From assembly GCF_046557915.1 (NCBI RefSeq), contig NZ_JBHEBG010000001.1, positions 1,178,001 through 1,242,000 on the forward strand: 64,000 nt of DNA, written 5' to 3'. The translations under genes were made by a program, and so were the position numbers. Each line of letters begins with the position of its first letter. The first letter of the stretch is position 1. Positions 55,070-64,000 of this stretch are shown one piece after another. Source of the DNA: JBHEBG01 sp046557915. Lineage in GTDB: Bacteria; Bacteroidota; Bacteroidia; Flavobacteriales; Flavobacteriaceae. The notes below the pieces were generated by a model. The model did no database searches. It was not told where the DNA came from and saw only the letters and a program-made list of their open reading frames with translations.

Positions 55070-58000
55070 TTAGTTTTTAGGTGGTGAGGTATATGTTTTT
55101 AGTGACTCATTGTTTCTAGAAACGAGTATAAGTTCTCTTTTGTCCGATAGTGTTATGGAAGTTATGTCCCTTACTTCGCCATTAATATTAAGGCCACTTT
55201 CTAGATTACTTGAGGGGTCAAAATTTCCATGTCCATCGCCTAATAATAATAGACCCATATTGGCGTCGTATCTACCATATTTAACCCGTGTACCAAAGAA
55301 ATTGCCCCCTAGGAGCACATCTAAATGCCCATCTTGGTTGAAATCTTGTACTAAAATTCCAAAAACAGGGGAAAATTGGGAAAGCAAGGGTAAGGCAGAT
55401 AGTTTAAACTGGTTGTTTCCTAAATTTTCCAAATAGGAGGTAGAGAATGTTTTGGCCTCCAAAACGGTGGCATTGGCCAATTCTTCAGCGTTGAAAATAT
55501 CCGTTATCTTCTGGTCTGCATAATCAGCGTAGTTGATGTACCTACTTTTAAGACCGTTTAGTTGACCAAGAAGATCGTCTTTAGAGAATACAGGATAACT
55601 CTCTCCCATAATGTATGAACAGAGGATAGGATCTATAGATCCGTTATTATCGAAGTCGCTAACGAATAACTGAACAGGCTCTTCAACACTTGCTTTTATT
55701 TGTGAGTTGCTCCCAAAATTACCAAGGATATAATCCATATCTCCGTCGGCATCGAAATCTCCTTCTTCAATAGCATTCCACCATCCCTGGGAATCTGTTA
55801 ATACGTCTACATAACTTAGTTTACCAGCCTTATTTTCAAAAGCACGGATGCCCATAAATTCACCGATTACGATTAGGTCATCCAGACCATCATTGTTAAA
55901 ATCGGTCCAAATGGCATCGGTTACCATCCCTGGGTTTTTCAAAGCAGGACCTACACTTTCGGTGACATCGGAGAAATTTCCATTGCCGTCGTTGCTTAGG
56001 ATATAGCTTCTGGTTGCTGTAGGGTATTCTCCAGGCACGGATCTGCCGCCTACAAAAAGATCCAAATCGCCATCCGAATCAAAATCACTCGCCTTTACAC
56101 AAGAACTACTTGTTAGCATTTTAGGAAGTGCTTTTGTTGTTTTCCTAAAATTTCCGTTACCGGAATTAAGGTAGAGTCTATCCTGGAGTTCTGGCGAATC
56201 AACGGAATATTCATAGCCTCCACTTGCAATGTATAAATCTTGGTCACCATCGTTATCGGCGTCAAAAAAAACGGCATCCACATCTTCACTTTCCAAATCA
56301 TCTTTGAACGCTTGCTGCGGTCTATGTAGAAAATCAGCGGTATTTTGTTGGTATAAACTTCCTATGGATCCTTTGGCACCCCCAATGAATACATCTTCCA
56401 AGCCATCCCCATTAATATCGCCTTTGGCAATTCTGGGGCCTTGGGTAGATAATTTGTGGGGCAGCAGTTGTTGTTTTTTGAAATCTACAAACTGGTTTTC
56501 GGTATGTTTGTAGTTGATAAGGCTGTCTTGTGTAGCATCTATAAAATATGTTTGCCCGGTAAGTTGCGTCTCTTGTTCCTTAAATTTTGCCTCGGCTTGT
56601 TTTAGCACCAAGGTTTGGTTAACGGCAACGTTTTGTAATACTTGCACCTTGTTATTGGGCCAAGTTACCTTAAGGGATTCTATTTGGGTAGATTCTCCTA
56701 GTCCAAAAACCAAGTTTTGGTCTACCGAGGATTGGTACCCCCTTGTAGGAACATGTTCTTGAGTGATTATCTGATCGTTGACCGTAATCTGTACTTTGGC
56801 TCCAATGCCAAATGTATTTTTGCCCGAACCTTTAAGACTAACTTTGAGATAATTGTTGGCATTATGTTTTTCGCTATTGTTCCTATACACAAAGGCTTCT
56901 GCTTCAATGTTGTTTACGACCAGATCGATATCCCCATCATTGTCCAAATCGCCATAAGCGGCTCCGTTGGATAGGGATTTTTGATTTAAGCCCCATGCTT
57001 GGTTTGCCTTATTGAAGGTTAAATCTCCCTTGTTATGGTAAACATAATTTTCTTCTACTGTAGAGGGTACTTCCTTTAGTAGTTCCATAATGGCCGTTTG
57101 CTGGCCGGTCTGGTCTTCTTTCATTTTTTCTTGAACAGCGTAGTTCATGAAATCCATATTGGTATAATCTTTTTTATATCCATTGGTAATGAATAGGTCT
57201 TTATGGCCGTCATTGTCTAGATCGGCAAATAACGAAGCCCAACTCCAGTCGGTATTGGAAATTCCTGAAAGTTGACCAATTTCTGAAAAGGATTGCCCAT
57301 TGTTGTTTAATTGCAGCATGTTGCGCATGGTTTGGTTGTAAAAGCCCGAGTTGACCAATAATTGATATTTATCGTAGTTGTCGGGTCCGGAAACCATTTT
57401 TTGTCGGTAGTTCCCCTCGGGGAGCATATCCAAAGTAAAGATATCGGTAAAGCCGTCGTTGTTTATGTCCGCTATATCCGAACCCATGGAAAAGAGCGAA
57501 GTATGCCCAATATATTTTTCCAAACTTTCGGTAAACGTACCATCCTGATTGTTTATATAAAGGTAGTCTTGCTCATTATAGTCATTGGAAATATAGAGGT
57601 CTGGCCAATTGTCGTTGTTAAGATCCGATATGGCTATGCCAAGTCCAAAGCCCAATACGTTAGAAATAAGTCCGGATGCATCACTTACATTGGTAAACTT
57701 ACCATTGTCGTTTCTATAAAGCTTATCGGAATAAGATGGGTTTTTACGGTTTTTAAGAGAGGCCGTTATTTGGCCAAAACCGGCATATTCTTGTGTAGAA
57801 TGATTAAGTACGTAAAGATCTAGATCGCCATCCTTGTCATAATCAAAAAAAGCACCTTGGGTAGAGTATCCGGAATCGTCCACGCCGTATTCCGCTCCTT
57901 TTTCTGTAAAGGTTAGATCCCCATTGTTAATGAACAATAGGTTTTTTCTTTTTGCCGGGTTTTTGGCGGCGGAACGGCATATGTAAATATCTAGAAACCC

Positions 58001-58375
58001 GTCTCCATTAACATCGGCCATGGTAGTGCCGGTATTCCAGAGGCCTTCGGCAAATACGCCCGCGGATTTTGCAATCTCTTCAAACTCCCAATTACCTTTG
58101 TTAAGGTAGAGATGGCTGCCTACCATATTACCGGTAAAATAGATATCGGACCAGCCGTCGTTGTTTATATCACCTATTGCTACACCTCCACCATTGTATA
58201 GATATCCGTATTCCAAAACGTTGAATTCTTCGGTCTCCCTAAGCAAATTTTTAAATTTGATACTGGTTTTGCTAGCGGGCATAACCGAAAATAGCTTATC
58301 ATCATTGATTCTTTGACAAGAAAAGATGATGGACAAAACAAGGAAAGGAAGAATTTTTTTGTGAAATGATTTCAT
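55070..58375 (-). CDS. VCBS/FG-GAP repeat lipoprotein with UnbV/ASPIC domain
   Basis: 1101 residues. Lipobox VLSIIFSC (anchor Cys20). Many calcium-binding FG-GAP blades: DINNDGWSDIYFTGN, DVNGDGFLDIYICRS, DYDKDGDLDLYVLNH, DLDNDGHKDLFITNG, DFDSDGDLDLFVGGR and others, forming two beta-propellers. Between them (about 510-600) is a UnbV/ASPIC domain (GIGAKVQITVNDQI; VPTRGYQSSVDQNLVFGLG; VTWPNNKVQVL). These large CRTAC1-like surface lipoproteins recur beside SusCD pairs in marine Bacteroidota and probably bind glycan or protein at the cell surface; the exact role is unknown. First gene of the seven-gene operon, after a terminator. Confidence 0.93.
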   Translation of the reverse strand: MKSFHKKILPFLVLSIIFSCQRINDDKLFSVMPASKTSIKFKNLLRETEEFNVLEYGYLYNGGGVAIGDINNDGWSDIYFTGNMVGSHLYLNKGNWEFEEIAKSAGVFAEGLWNTGTTMADVNGDGFLDIYICRSAAKNPAKRKNLLFINNGDLTFTEKGAEYGVDDSGYSTQGAFFDYDKDGDLDLYVLNHSTQEYAGFGQITASLKNRKNPSYSDKLYRNDNGKFTNVSDASGLISNVLGFGLGIAISDLNNDNWPDLYISNDYNEQDYLYINNQDGTFTESLEKYIGHTSLFSMGSDIADINNDGFTDIFTLDMLPEGNYRQKMVSGPDNYDKYQLLVNSGFYNQTMRNMLQLNNNGQSFSEIGQLSGISNTDWSWASLFADLDNDGHKDLFITNGYKKDYTNMDFMNYAVQEKMKEDQTGQQTAIMELLKEVPSTVEENYVYHNKGDLTFNKANQAWGLNQKSLSNGAAYGDLDNDGDIDLVVNNIEAEAFVYRNNSEKHNANNYLKVSLKGSGKNTFGIGAKVQITVNDQIITQEHVPTRGYQSSVDQNLVFGLGESTQIESLKVTWPNNKVQVLQNVAVNQTLVLKQAEAKFKEQETQLTGQTYFIDATQDSLINYKHTENQFVDFKKQQLLPHKLSTQGPRIAKGDINGDGLEDVFIGGAKGSIGSLYQQNTADFLHRPQQAFKDDLESEDVDAVFFDADNDGDQDLYIASGGYEYSVDSPELQDRLYLNSGNGNFRKTTKALPKMLTSSSCVKASDFDSDGDLDLFVGGRSVPGEYPTATRSYILSNDGNGNFSDVTESVGPALKNPGMVTDAIWTDFNNDGLDDLIVIGEFMGIRAFENKAGKLSYVDVLTDSQGWWNAIEEGDFDADGDMDYILGNFGSNSQIKASVEEPVQLFVSDFDNNGSIDPILCSYIMGESYPVFSKDDLLGQLNGLKSRYINYADYADQKITDIFNAEELANATVLEAKTFSTSYLENLGNNQFKLSALPLLSQFSPVFGILVQDFNQDGHLDVLLGGNFFGTRVKYGRYDANMGLLLLGDGHGNFDPSSNLESGLNINGEVRDITSITLSDKRELILVSRNNESLKTYTSPPKN

Positions 58376-58443
58376 AGTGCACGACTTTACAATTACATGT
58401 AAGTTTACACAGTTTTATTAAATATTACCATTGAAATTGAGAA

Positions 58444-58476
58444 TAAAAAAAACGCCAATAGGATTTCATTGGCGTT
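58444..58476 (-). terminator. Intrinsic terminator after SusD
   Basis: The 9-bp stem AACGCCAAT / ATTGGCGTT (58451-58459 / 58468-58476) is followed on the minus strand by eight or more T. It lies 30 nt after the SusD stop and separates the SusCD transcript from the VCBS operon, whose upstream region also holds the palindrome TTACATGTAA (58393-58402). Confidence 0.9.
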
Positions 58477-58505
58477 TTTTACAACTCAAAACTAACTCAA
58501 CCAAC

Positions 58506-60122
58506 TTAGTTCTTTTTATCCCACCAAAGTTTTGTGGTTCCAAGGTCTGGACCGCCTAGTAGGGTGTTTACAGATTCTTCAACAGCACTTAGGTTGTCTG
58601 CATATTCACTGGAAACGTAAGTCATTCTTCTAGGAAGTTCGTCAACAGCTATATTTACGTTTACTGAATTTAATCTGTTGTACAGCGTAGGATAACCAGT
58701 TCTTCTTCTTTCAGCATAAGCTTCTTCACTATCTGGATATAATGCTATCCATTTTTGTGTAATGATTTGCTCTAACTGCTCTTCCATTGTTCCCGCTGCG
58801 TTATATGCTACAGGAACGGTAGATACCGGTGGATTGGAAGCATCTGCTGCTGCCGGTACATTGGTACTGGTTACATAGTCGTTACCCGAAAGGTCAGTTC
58901 CAGAAAATCCGTGTTCTTCATGAGAAGCCACAATTCCCTGATTGTAAAGATCTACAGCTGTTCCTCCCATGGCCCAACCTTCAAGTGCACCTTCTGCCCT
59001 TAGGAAAAAGACCTCGGCAGATCTAATAACTGCTACTGCAGGTCCGGGAGAATCTGGAGTAGTAAAAGGACCAGCCATATCGGATGTTAGGTTATTGAAA
59101 TCCGTTCCTTGCTTATCGGAAGTAGATTGTCCGTTACGCATACCTTCATAGTTGAAGACCACCCCTGCAGGATCATCGGTAGGATCTGGAGTGCCCGCTT
59201 CAGCAAAATAGCTGGCTACCCTAGGATCTTGATATCCCTTAAGGATACTTTCCATATCTGCACTCATCCTAAATTCACCCCATTGGGTAATTGTAGTATA
59301 GTGATTTCTAAAACTTGAATTGGTAGATAACACTGCATTGTCGGCATTCCCTAACATAACTCCATCGGCAATTGCTTTTTCAGCTTCAGTTTGTGCTTTT
59401 CCAGGCTCAACATACTTAACACGGAGTGCCAAACGTAGTCGCAAACTACTTGCAAATTTTATCCAAGCGTCTACAGATCCACTATAAATAATATCGTCCC
59501 CTCCTAAAAAGGATGTACCTCCCGCATTGGCTTTTAAAACAGCTACGGCTTCGTCCAAAGAGGTAAAGAAGTCGTTGTAAATAGCTTCTTGGGAATCATA
59601 GGGAACAGTGCTTTCCAAGTTACCAAAATTGGAGTAAGGTATAGGCCCCCAATAATCTGTAACTCTATGATAAGCATATACACGCCATACTTTCATCATG
59701 GCATTTTCCAAATCGAACCCTAATTCAGCAGCGGTATCTTCCGCAATCTTGATATTTGGAGCGGCCTGAGTATAAAAATACCGGTAGGCCCCGTTTAACC
59801 AACTACCCTCTAGTCTAAACTGATCACTGAAAAAGAAGGCTGCCGTAGTGGCAAAATAATTGGCGTATACGTCCGAGAAAAGTGAATGCCCTAATTGGAA
59901 CGAACCTCTAGCATCACCTCCCTGATTTGGGTTTTCAAAGGGAAGGTAATTTGGCGTATACAGCGCCCTTCTTACAAATAACGGATATTCCGATTGCGTT
60001 ACCGCATCTTCCGTAAAGTTCTTCGGATCCGAGTTTAGCTCCGTAAAATCATCGGTACAGTTCACCATCAGAAAGGCAACCAGAATACCGAAACCTAATT
60101 TTGTTATTACTTTGTTTTTCAT
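58506..60122 (-). CDS. SusD-like lipoprotein (SusD/RagB, second subfamily)
   Basis: 538 residues. Lipobox AFLMVNC (anchor Cys22) followed by TDDFTELNSDPKNFTEDAVT, the start typical of the SusD-like subfamily common in marine Flavobacteriia. Internal blocks are VWRVYAYHRVTDYWGPIPYS, WIKFASSLRLRLALRVKYVE and ITQKWIALYPDSEEAYAERR before RTGYPTLY. It binds substrate over the SusC channel. Starts 26 nt after SusC and is followed by a strong terminator. Paired with a GH92 mannosidase upstream, so the ligand is probably a mannose-containing glycan (inference). Confidence 0.94.
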   Translation of the reverse strand: MKNKVITKLGFGILVAFLMVNCTDDFTELNSDPKNFTEDAVTQSEYPLFVRRALYTPNYLPFENPNQGGDARGSFQLGHSLFSDVYANYFATTAAFFFSDQFRLEGSWLNGAYRYFYTQAAPNIKIAEDTAAELGFDLENAMMKVWRVYAYHRVTDYWGPIPYSNFGNLESTVPYDSQEAIYNDFFTSLDEAVAVLKANAGGTSFLGGDDIIYSGSVDAWIKFASSLRLRLALRVKYVEPGKAQTEAEKAIADGVMLGNADNAVLSTNSSFRNHYTTITQWGEFRMSADMESILKGYQDPRVASYFAEAGTPDPTDDPAGVVFNYEGMRNGQSTSDKQGTDFNNLTSDMAGPFTTPDSPGPAVAVIRSAEVFFLRAEGALEGWAMGGTAVDLYNQGIVASHEEHGFSGTDLSGNDYVTSTNVPAAADASNPPVSTVPVAYNAAGTMEEQLEQIITQKWIALYPDSEEAYAERRRTGYPTLYNRLNSVNVNIAVDELPRRMTYVSSEYADNLSAVEESVNTLLGGPDLGTTKLWWDKKN

Positions 60123-60148
60123 GTTTTTTCTTTTAAAGTTACAATTTT

Positions 60149-63100
60149 TTAGAATCCAAAGTTTAATGAAACACCAAAAGTACGTGTTGTAGGGGGTGCA
60201 AATGCTTCCCTACCTGCTGCGGAAACCTCTTGATTGTTGCCAGATGTGTCATTTCGACTAACCTGAACAGTGTTTAATGATTCAGGATCTACATTTTCCG
60301 CTTTATTAGTAATGAAGAACAAGTTTCTTCCTACAAGGGAAACACTGGCGGACTTTAAAAAGGTCTTTGCAAGTATACTTTGTGGAATGGAATAACCCAA
60401 TACCAACTCTCTTAGCCTAATGTTAGAAGCATCTCTAATGAAAGCTTCTCCTACGGGAGTGTTTCTACCACCTAAGGTACCCCATAGTGCTTCGGCATTT
60501 GTACTTATATTGTTAGGTGAGCCATCTTCTAGGACAGCGGTTTCACCTGGAAAGACATCGGTTCCGAAAACAAAGCTTCCTTCTCTACCTTGAGCGGTAT
60601 AATCCAAAACTCCATCGGCGGCCAAGATAGCTTCAGTAAAACTAATGATAGAACCTCCTTGGCGAATATCGATCAACGTACTTAAGTTAAAGTTTTTATA
60701 TCTGAAGGAATTTCTGATGCCTCCCAACCAATCTGGATTGAAGTTGGCAACCAGCACATCGTCCTTACCAGGTGTGGTCAATGGCAATCCATCGGCACCT
60801 ACTACAACTCTTCCTTGGTCATCTCGCTCAAAACCTTTGGAGAATACATCACCAAATTCACCGCCTTTAACCAATTTAAATTCGCGGATGAAATCAGAAT
60901 TGATAACCAAATCATCGAAACCTTCAGCTATTTCCAAAACTTCACTGTTGTTCTTGGCGAAATTGATATCGATGTCCCAAGAGAAATCGGGCTTGTCTAT
61001 GATCGTTGCTCCCAATACAACTTCAATACCAGAGTTTTGGATATCGGCTCCGTTTTGGAAACGGGCAGCAATACCAGAACCAGAAGGTGTTGGAGTCCTA
61101 AAGATTTGATCGAAACTGTTTGTTTTATACCAGGTAAAATCTATTCTCAATCTGTTTTGTAGAAAACGCATGTCAGCACCAATTTCTGTAGACCTCGTGG
61201 TTTCTGGCCTTAAGTCTGGGTTGGGCTGTAATGGGTTAATGGCCAAAGTTCCACTTCTAATATCTGCCCTTCTAGAAAGACTAAAGGAATTGGTATCATT
61301 ACCCACTTCTGCCCAAGATCCTCTCAACTTTAAATAGTTGAAGAATTCTGGCATTTCTACTAAATCACTGATAACAGCGGTTAAACCAACAGATGGATAA
61401 AAATAGGAACGATTGTTTTCCGGTAGCGTTGAACTCCAATCATTTCTTCCCGTAACATTAAGGAAGAGTGCATTCTTATAGGAGAACTCAGCAAATGCGT
61501 AAACCGACTGTACTTCAAATTGATCAAAAAGCTCAGTAGCTGTAGGCTCGGATGTGTTGCTCAATGCAAAAAAGTTTTCGATTGTAAACGTAGAGCCTTG
61601 GCCCGTTAATTCACTAAACCTAAATGCCCTATGGTTTGCACCTGCATTTAAATCTATCTTGAAATCTTCTGTAATGTCCTTGTTGTAGTTGATAAGCATA
61701 TCGGTGTTCCAGTCATAGGAATTACTTGCTCTTTTTCTATATTGACCATTGTTTGCCACTGTATACGTGTCATTATACCAAAGATTTTCTTCAGCTCGGC
61801 TAGTTCTGTCAATAGTAGACCTTCCCATAATGGACAAATCATCCGTAATCTGATATTTTAAAGATAACAATCCTAAAACACGCTCATCCAATCTTGGGTT
61901 TAGTACATTGTTAATGGTCCAATAAGGGTTACCACCACCATTAAAACCAGGTAGGAAATAGTGTTGTCTAAGTTTTCCTTCATCGTTGGTGAAACTAAAA
62001 TGCTCTAAATCCGAAGTCCTTATGTTTCTAGGTAAAATATAGAGGTAACGTAGTGGGTTATCAAAACCTTCACCTGTAGCCAAGACATTGGAAAAATTAT
62101 CTCTAATGTAGTTTACTCTAGAATCTACTGTTAATTTTTCGGTGATATTCGCATTAACACGTGCGGTAATACTATGGCGATCCAAATCGTTGCCTGGAAT
62201 AATACCTCCAGCATCGGTATAGGTGTACCCCAAATAAACATTGGAATCCTCCTTATTAATGTTTACTGCAAGGTTAGTTGCAATATTATGACCTAAGCGG
62301 AAGAAATCCGTTACATTGTCCGATTGCGGAGAAAAAGCATAAGTTCCGCCGAAATCGGCAAAGTTAGTGTCATTGGACCAGTGAGCTACCGGACTGCCGT
62401 CTAAACGTGGCCCCCAAGAAGTAGTTGCTGCAGGAGCATAAATACCTGCCGATCCCTGACCAAATTGATCTTGAAATTCTAAAAGATGAATGGCATCTGC
62501 GAAAGTAGAGGTAAAACCAATGCTTGTAGAGACACCCTCTGCTGCACCTTTACCTGATTTTGTGGTAATGATAATCGCTCCATTCTGGGCTCTACTACCG
62601 TACAAGGCCGCAGCGTTTGCACCTTTTAACACGGAAATATTCTCAATATCGTCCGGGCTAATATTTGAGATGTCTCCGTTCAGCAATATACCGTCCACTA
62701 CATATAGTGGTTGGCTACTACCATTGATTGAACGAGCACCCCTCAATAACACTCTGGATGGTGAACCAACACCATTTGATCCGGTAGTAATTGAAAGACC
62801 GGCAACCTTACCGCTTAATCCGTTAACTGCGTTAACAGATCTTGCTTGGGTTAACTCTTCCGTATCCACGCTCTGTGTGGCATAGGTCAGCGATTTCTTT
62901 TGTCTAGAAATACCAAGTGCCGTAACTACTACTTCATCTAGTTGACTGGCGTCTTCCTGTAAAGTAATGTTGATGGAATCAGAAGATCCGACTGTAGCGG
63001 TTTGGGTCTGTGTACCCAAATAGGAAAATACCAAAACATCCCCTGTTGAGGCCTGAATTGAATAATTTCCGTCGAAATCTGTTTGTGATCCGGTCGTTGT

Positions 63101-63247
63101 TCCTTGTATTACCACGTTAACTCCTGGCAGCGGTCCGCCGTCAGCAGCACTAGTAACAACTCCGGTAATCGTCCTACTCTGCCCCATAGCAACAGTGCTA
63201 CCAAGAAGGGCAATAAGCATAATAAAACCATGTAATTTTTTGAACAT
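60149..63247 (-). CDS. SusC/RagA family TonB-linked outer membrane receptor (GH92-associated)
   Basis: 1032 residues. Signal peptide to about residue 22 (STVAMGQ), regulatory-like domain (GTTTGSQTDFDGNYSIQAST), TonB box region (LDEVVVTALG), plug (VNAVNGLSGKVAGLSITTGS; ISPDDIENISVLKGANAAAL) and a long barrel ending TRTFGVSLNFGF. Imports oligosaccharides with the SusD downstream. The 235-nt region upstream, between this gene and the GH92 stop, has TTTCGACC and GGGCGAAA words and the palindrome TTAGCTAGCTAA (63298-63309), but no consensus -7 box. Confidence 0.95.
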   Translation of the reverse strand: MFKKLHGFIMLIALLGSTVAMGQSRTITGVVTSAADGGPLPGVNVVIQGTTTGSQTDFDGNYSIQASTGDVLVFSYLGTQTQTATVGSSDSINITLQEDASQLDEVVVTALGISRQKKSLTYATQSVDTEELTQARSVNAVNGLSGKVAGLSITTGSNGVGSPSRVLLRGARSINGSSQPLYVVDGILLNGDISNISPDDIENISVLKGANAAALYGSRAQNGAIIITTKSGKGAAEGVSTSIGFTSTFADAIHLLEFQDQFGQGSAGIYAPAATTSWGPRLDGSPVAHWSNDTNFADFGGTYAFSPQSDNVTDFFRLGHNIATNLAVNINKEDSNVYLGYTYTDAGGIIPGNDLDRHSITARVNANITEKLTVDSRVNYIRDNFSNVLATGEGFDNPLRYLYILPRNIRTSDLEHFSFTNDEGKLRQHYFLPGFNGGGNPYWTINNVLNPRLDERVLGLLSLKYQITDDLSIMGRSTIDRTSRAEENLWYNDTYTVANNGQYRKRASNSYDWNTDMLINYNKDITEDFKIDLNAGANHRAFRFSELTGQGSTFTIENFFALSNTSEPTATELFDQFEVQSVYAFAEFSYKNALFLNVTGRNDWSSTLPENNRSYFYPSVGLTAVISDLVEMPEFFNYLKLRGSWAEVGNDTNSFSLSRRADIRSGTLAINPLQPNPDLRPETTRSTEIGADMRFLQNRLRIDFTWYKTNSFDQIFRTPTPSGSGIAARFQNGADIQNSGIEVVLGATIIDKPDFSWDIDINFAKNNSEVLEIAEGFDDLVINSDFIREFKLVKGGEFGDVFSKGFERDDQGRVVVGADGLPLTTPGKDDVLVANFNPDWLGGIRNSFRYKNFNLSTLIDIRQGGSIISFTEAILAADGVLDYTAQGREGSFVFGTDVFPGETAVLEDGSPNNISTNAEALWGTLGGRNTPVGEAFIRDASNIRLRELVLGYSIPQSILAKTFLKSASVSLVGRNLFFITNKAENVDPESLNTVQVSRNDTSGNNQEVSAAGREAFAPPTTRTFGVSLNFGF

Positions 63248-63340
63248 TTTTCTCGAGTTTAGTTAATTAAATCGTTTGATGATTCAAATTTGTTAGCTTA
63301 GCTAGCTAATTTTAGGATTTGTTAAAATTTTGCAAATGTT

Positions 63341-63391
63341 TTTCGACCAACAACAGAGCCTAATAGCTGAATGACACATTTTTGGGCGAAA
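63341..63391. promoter_or_regulatory. Candidate operator words upstream of SusC
   Basis: TTTCGACCAA (63341-63350) and GGGCGAAA (63384-63391) lie 94-144 nt before the SusC start. Both words also occur at 43119-43142, in the divergent region of the cytochrome operon and sulfatase, where they face each other as an inverted repeat. Here they are 33 nt apart, so the arrangement differs. Confidence 0.3.
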
Positions 63392-63482
63392 CACTTTTTA
63401 TGCACAAATTTTGGTTCCCAAAAGGTACTAAAAATATTAAGAACTACATCGTTGTAGGTTAAGGGTAATAAACATGGCAATA

Positions 63483-64000
63483 TCAATGTTTATTTGGTGT
63501 TGCCGACATTTCAAACATTAAGGTGCCCCCGGCCATGATTTCTTCATGGGTAATATAAGTGCGTTGTAGTGCTTTACCGTTTAATGTTACCGCTGTAACA
63601 TATTTGTTTTCGAAGGAGGTATTAGGTGCGTTTATGGTAAAAGTTTTATTGTCTGGCAGCTTTATAGTCGCTTTGGTAAATATGGGGCTGCCCAATTCAT
63701 ATTCTCCCGATGCAGGGTTCATTGGGTATAGACCTAGGGAACTAAATATGTACCATGCCGACATTTGGCCGCAATCCTCATTGCCGCTAAGACCATCGTA
63801 TTGCGTACTATATTGGGTATTTAAAATTTCCCTGGCCCAATATTGTGCCCTCCAAGGAGTATCTGCCTTGTTGAACATGTAGACAATATGGTGGCTGGGC
63901 TCATTACCATGGGCATATTGTCCAATAAGGCCAGAAATATCTGGGGAAACATTATGCCCCTTAAGCTCCGAACTCTCGGTAAAAAGCTCCTCCAGCATTT
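63483..64000 (-). CDS. GH92 alpha-mannosidase, C-terminal part (partial)
   Basis: Only the last 172 residues are inside the window; the frame is open to the right edge. GLIGQYAHGNEPSHHIVYMF, TPWRAQYWAREILNTQY, YDGLSGNEDCGQMSAWYIFS and SLGLYPMNPASGEYELGSP are the conserved GH92 catalytic-region blocks, including the general-acid Glu and the calcium-site neighbourhood. It ends in the small beta domain TINAPNTSFENKYVTAV. GH92 enzymes are exo-acting calcium-dependent alpha-mannosidases (alpha-1,2, -1,3, -1,6, or mannose-1-phosphate). Same strand as SusC, 235 nt upstream, and the best clue to the substrate of this PUL. Confidence 0.95.
   Translation of the reverse strand, partial: MLEELFTESSELKGHNVSPDISGLIGQYAHGNEPSHHIVYMFNKADTPWRAQYWAREILNTQYSTQYDGLSGNEDCGQMSAWYIFSSLGLYPMNPASGEYELGSPIFTKATIKLPDNKTFTINAPNTSFENKYVTAVTLNGKALQRTYITHEEIMAGGTLMFEMSATPNKH

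Noticed and set aside
63298..63309. TTAGCTAGCTAA palindrome upstream of SusC
   Set aside because: A 12-bp AT-rich palindrome can occur by chance in 64 kb and has no second copy near other promoters here.
1..64000. CRISPR arrays, rRNA genes, replication origin, intact transposons
   Set aside because: No regularly spaced repeats, rRNA sequence or DnaA-box cluster was noticed; only decayed IS-like fragments were found.

Overview
The window looks like chromosome from a marine glycan-degrading member of the Flavobacteriaceae (Bacteroidota), of the Zobellia/Maribacter/Arenibacter kind. The grounds are two SusC/SusD pairs, lipoproteins with short Bacteroidota lipoboxes, Cys-type sulfatases, a GH92 alpha-mannosidase, an exonuclease-DnaE fusion, a Glu/Ala-tailed S16 protein, and promoters that match the Bacteroidota consensus (TTG, 19 nt, TAnnTTTG) instead of sigma70 boxes. 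The genus is inference.

Left part (1-27.6 kb). A DAACS symporter (cut by the edge) and a PLP aminotransferase follow a SusC-SusD-lipoprotein operon, all on the minus strand. Divergent from SusC is an uncharacterised protein with an XRE-like N-terminus. After it come a 38-bp perfect palindrome and a translesion-type pair: a catalytic Y-family polymerase and a second DnaE whose PHP metal site is degenerate. A glutaryl-CoA-dehydrogenase-like enzyme and a Rieske oxygenase (minus) face an AdiC-like antiporter and a DDAH-like hydrolase (plus), with a 10-bp-arm inverted repeat between them. Then come trmN6, a sulfatase, rimM, rpsP, the replicative DnaE with an N-terminal DEDDh exonuclease, thioredoxin and a DUF58 protein.

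Middle part (27.6-33.6 kb). This is an AT-rich, decayed mobile region. tRNA-Asp is followed by the remnant of a tyrosine recombinase, a LytTR membrane protein and a CPBP protease. Next is a fragment resembling the 3' end of the tRNA (candidate att duplication), then two diverged copies of an IS3-like relic flanking a secreted protein of unknown function, and a DUF5694-type lipoprotein.

Right part (33.6-64 kb). A zinc sugar/polyol dehydrogenase and a SnoaL-like protein precede a tightly overlapped five-gene operon of planctomycete-type proteins (DUF1553/PSCyt, DUF1501, NHL propeller, FN3-associated lipoprotein, DUF2231-cytochrome-LRR-discoidin fusion). A sulfatase lies divergent from it. The rest is a large minus-strand polysaccharide utilisation region: GH92 (partial), SusC, SusD, a terminator, then a seven-gene operon (VCBS/UnbV lipoprotein, DUF5107-TPR protein, sodium:solute symporter, DUF4434 protein, AGE-family epimerase, GHL10 hydrolase, exported FAD oxidoreductase). 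The likely logic is binding and trimming of a mannose-containing, possibly sulfated glycan outside the cytoplasm, import of the products, and epimerisation inside. TTTCGACC/GGGCGAAA motifs occur both upstream of the GH92-side SusC and between the cytochrome operon and the sulfatase, hinting at shared control.
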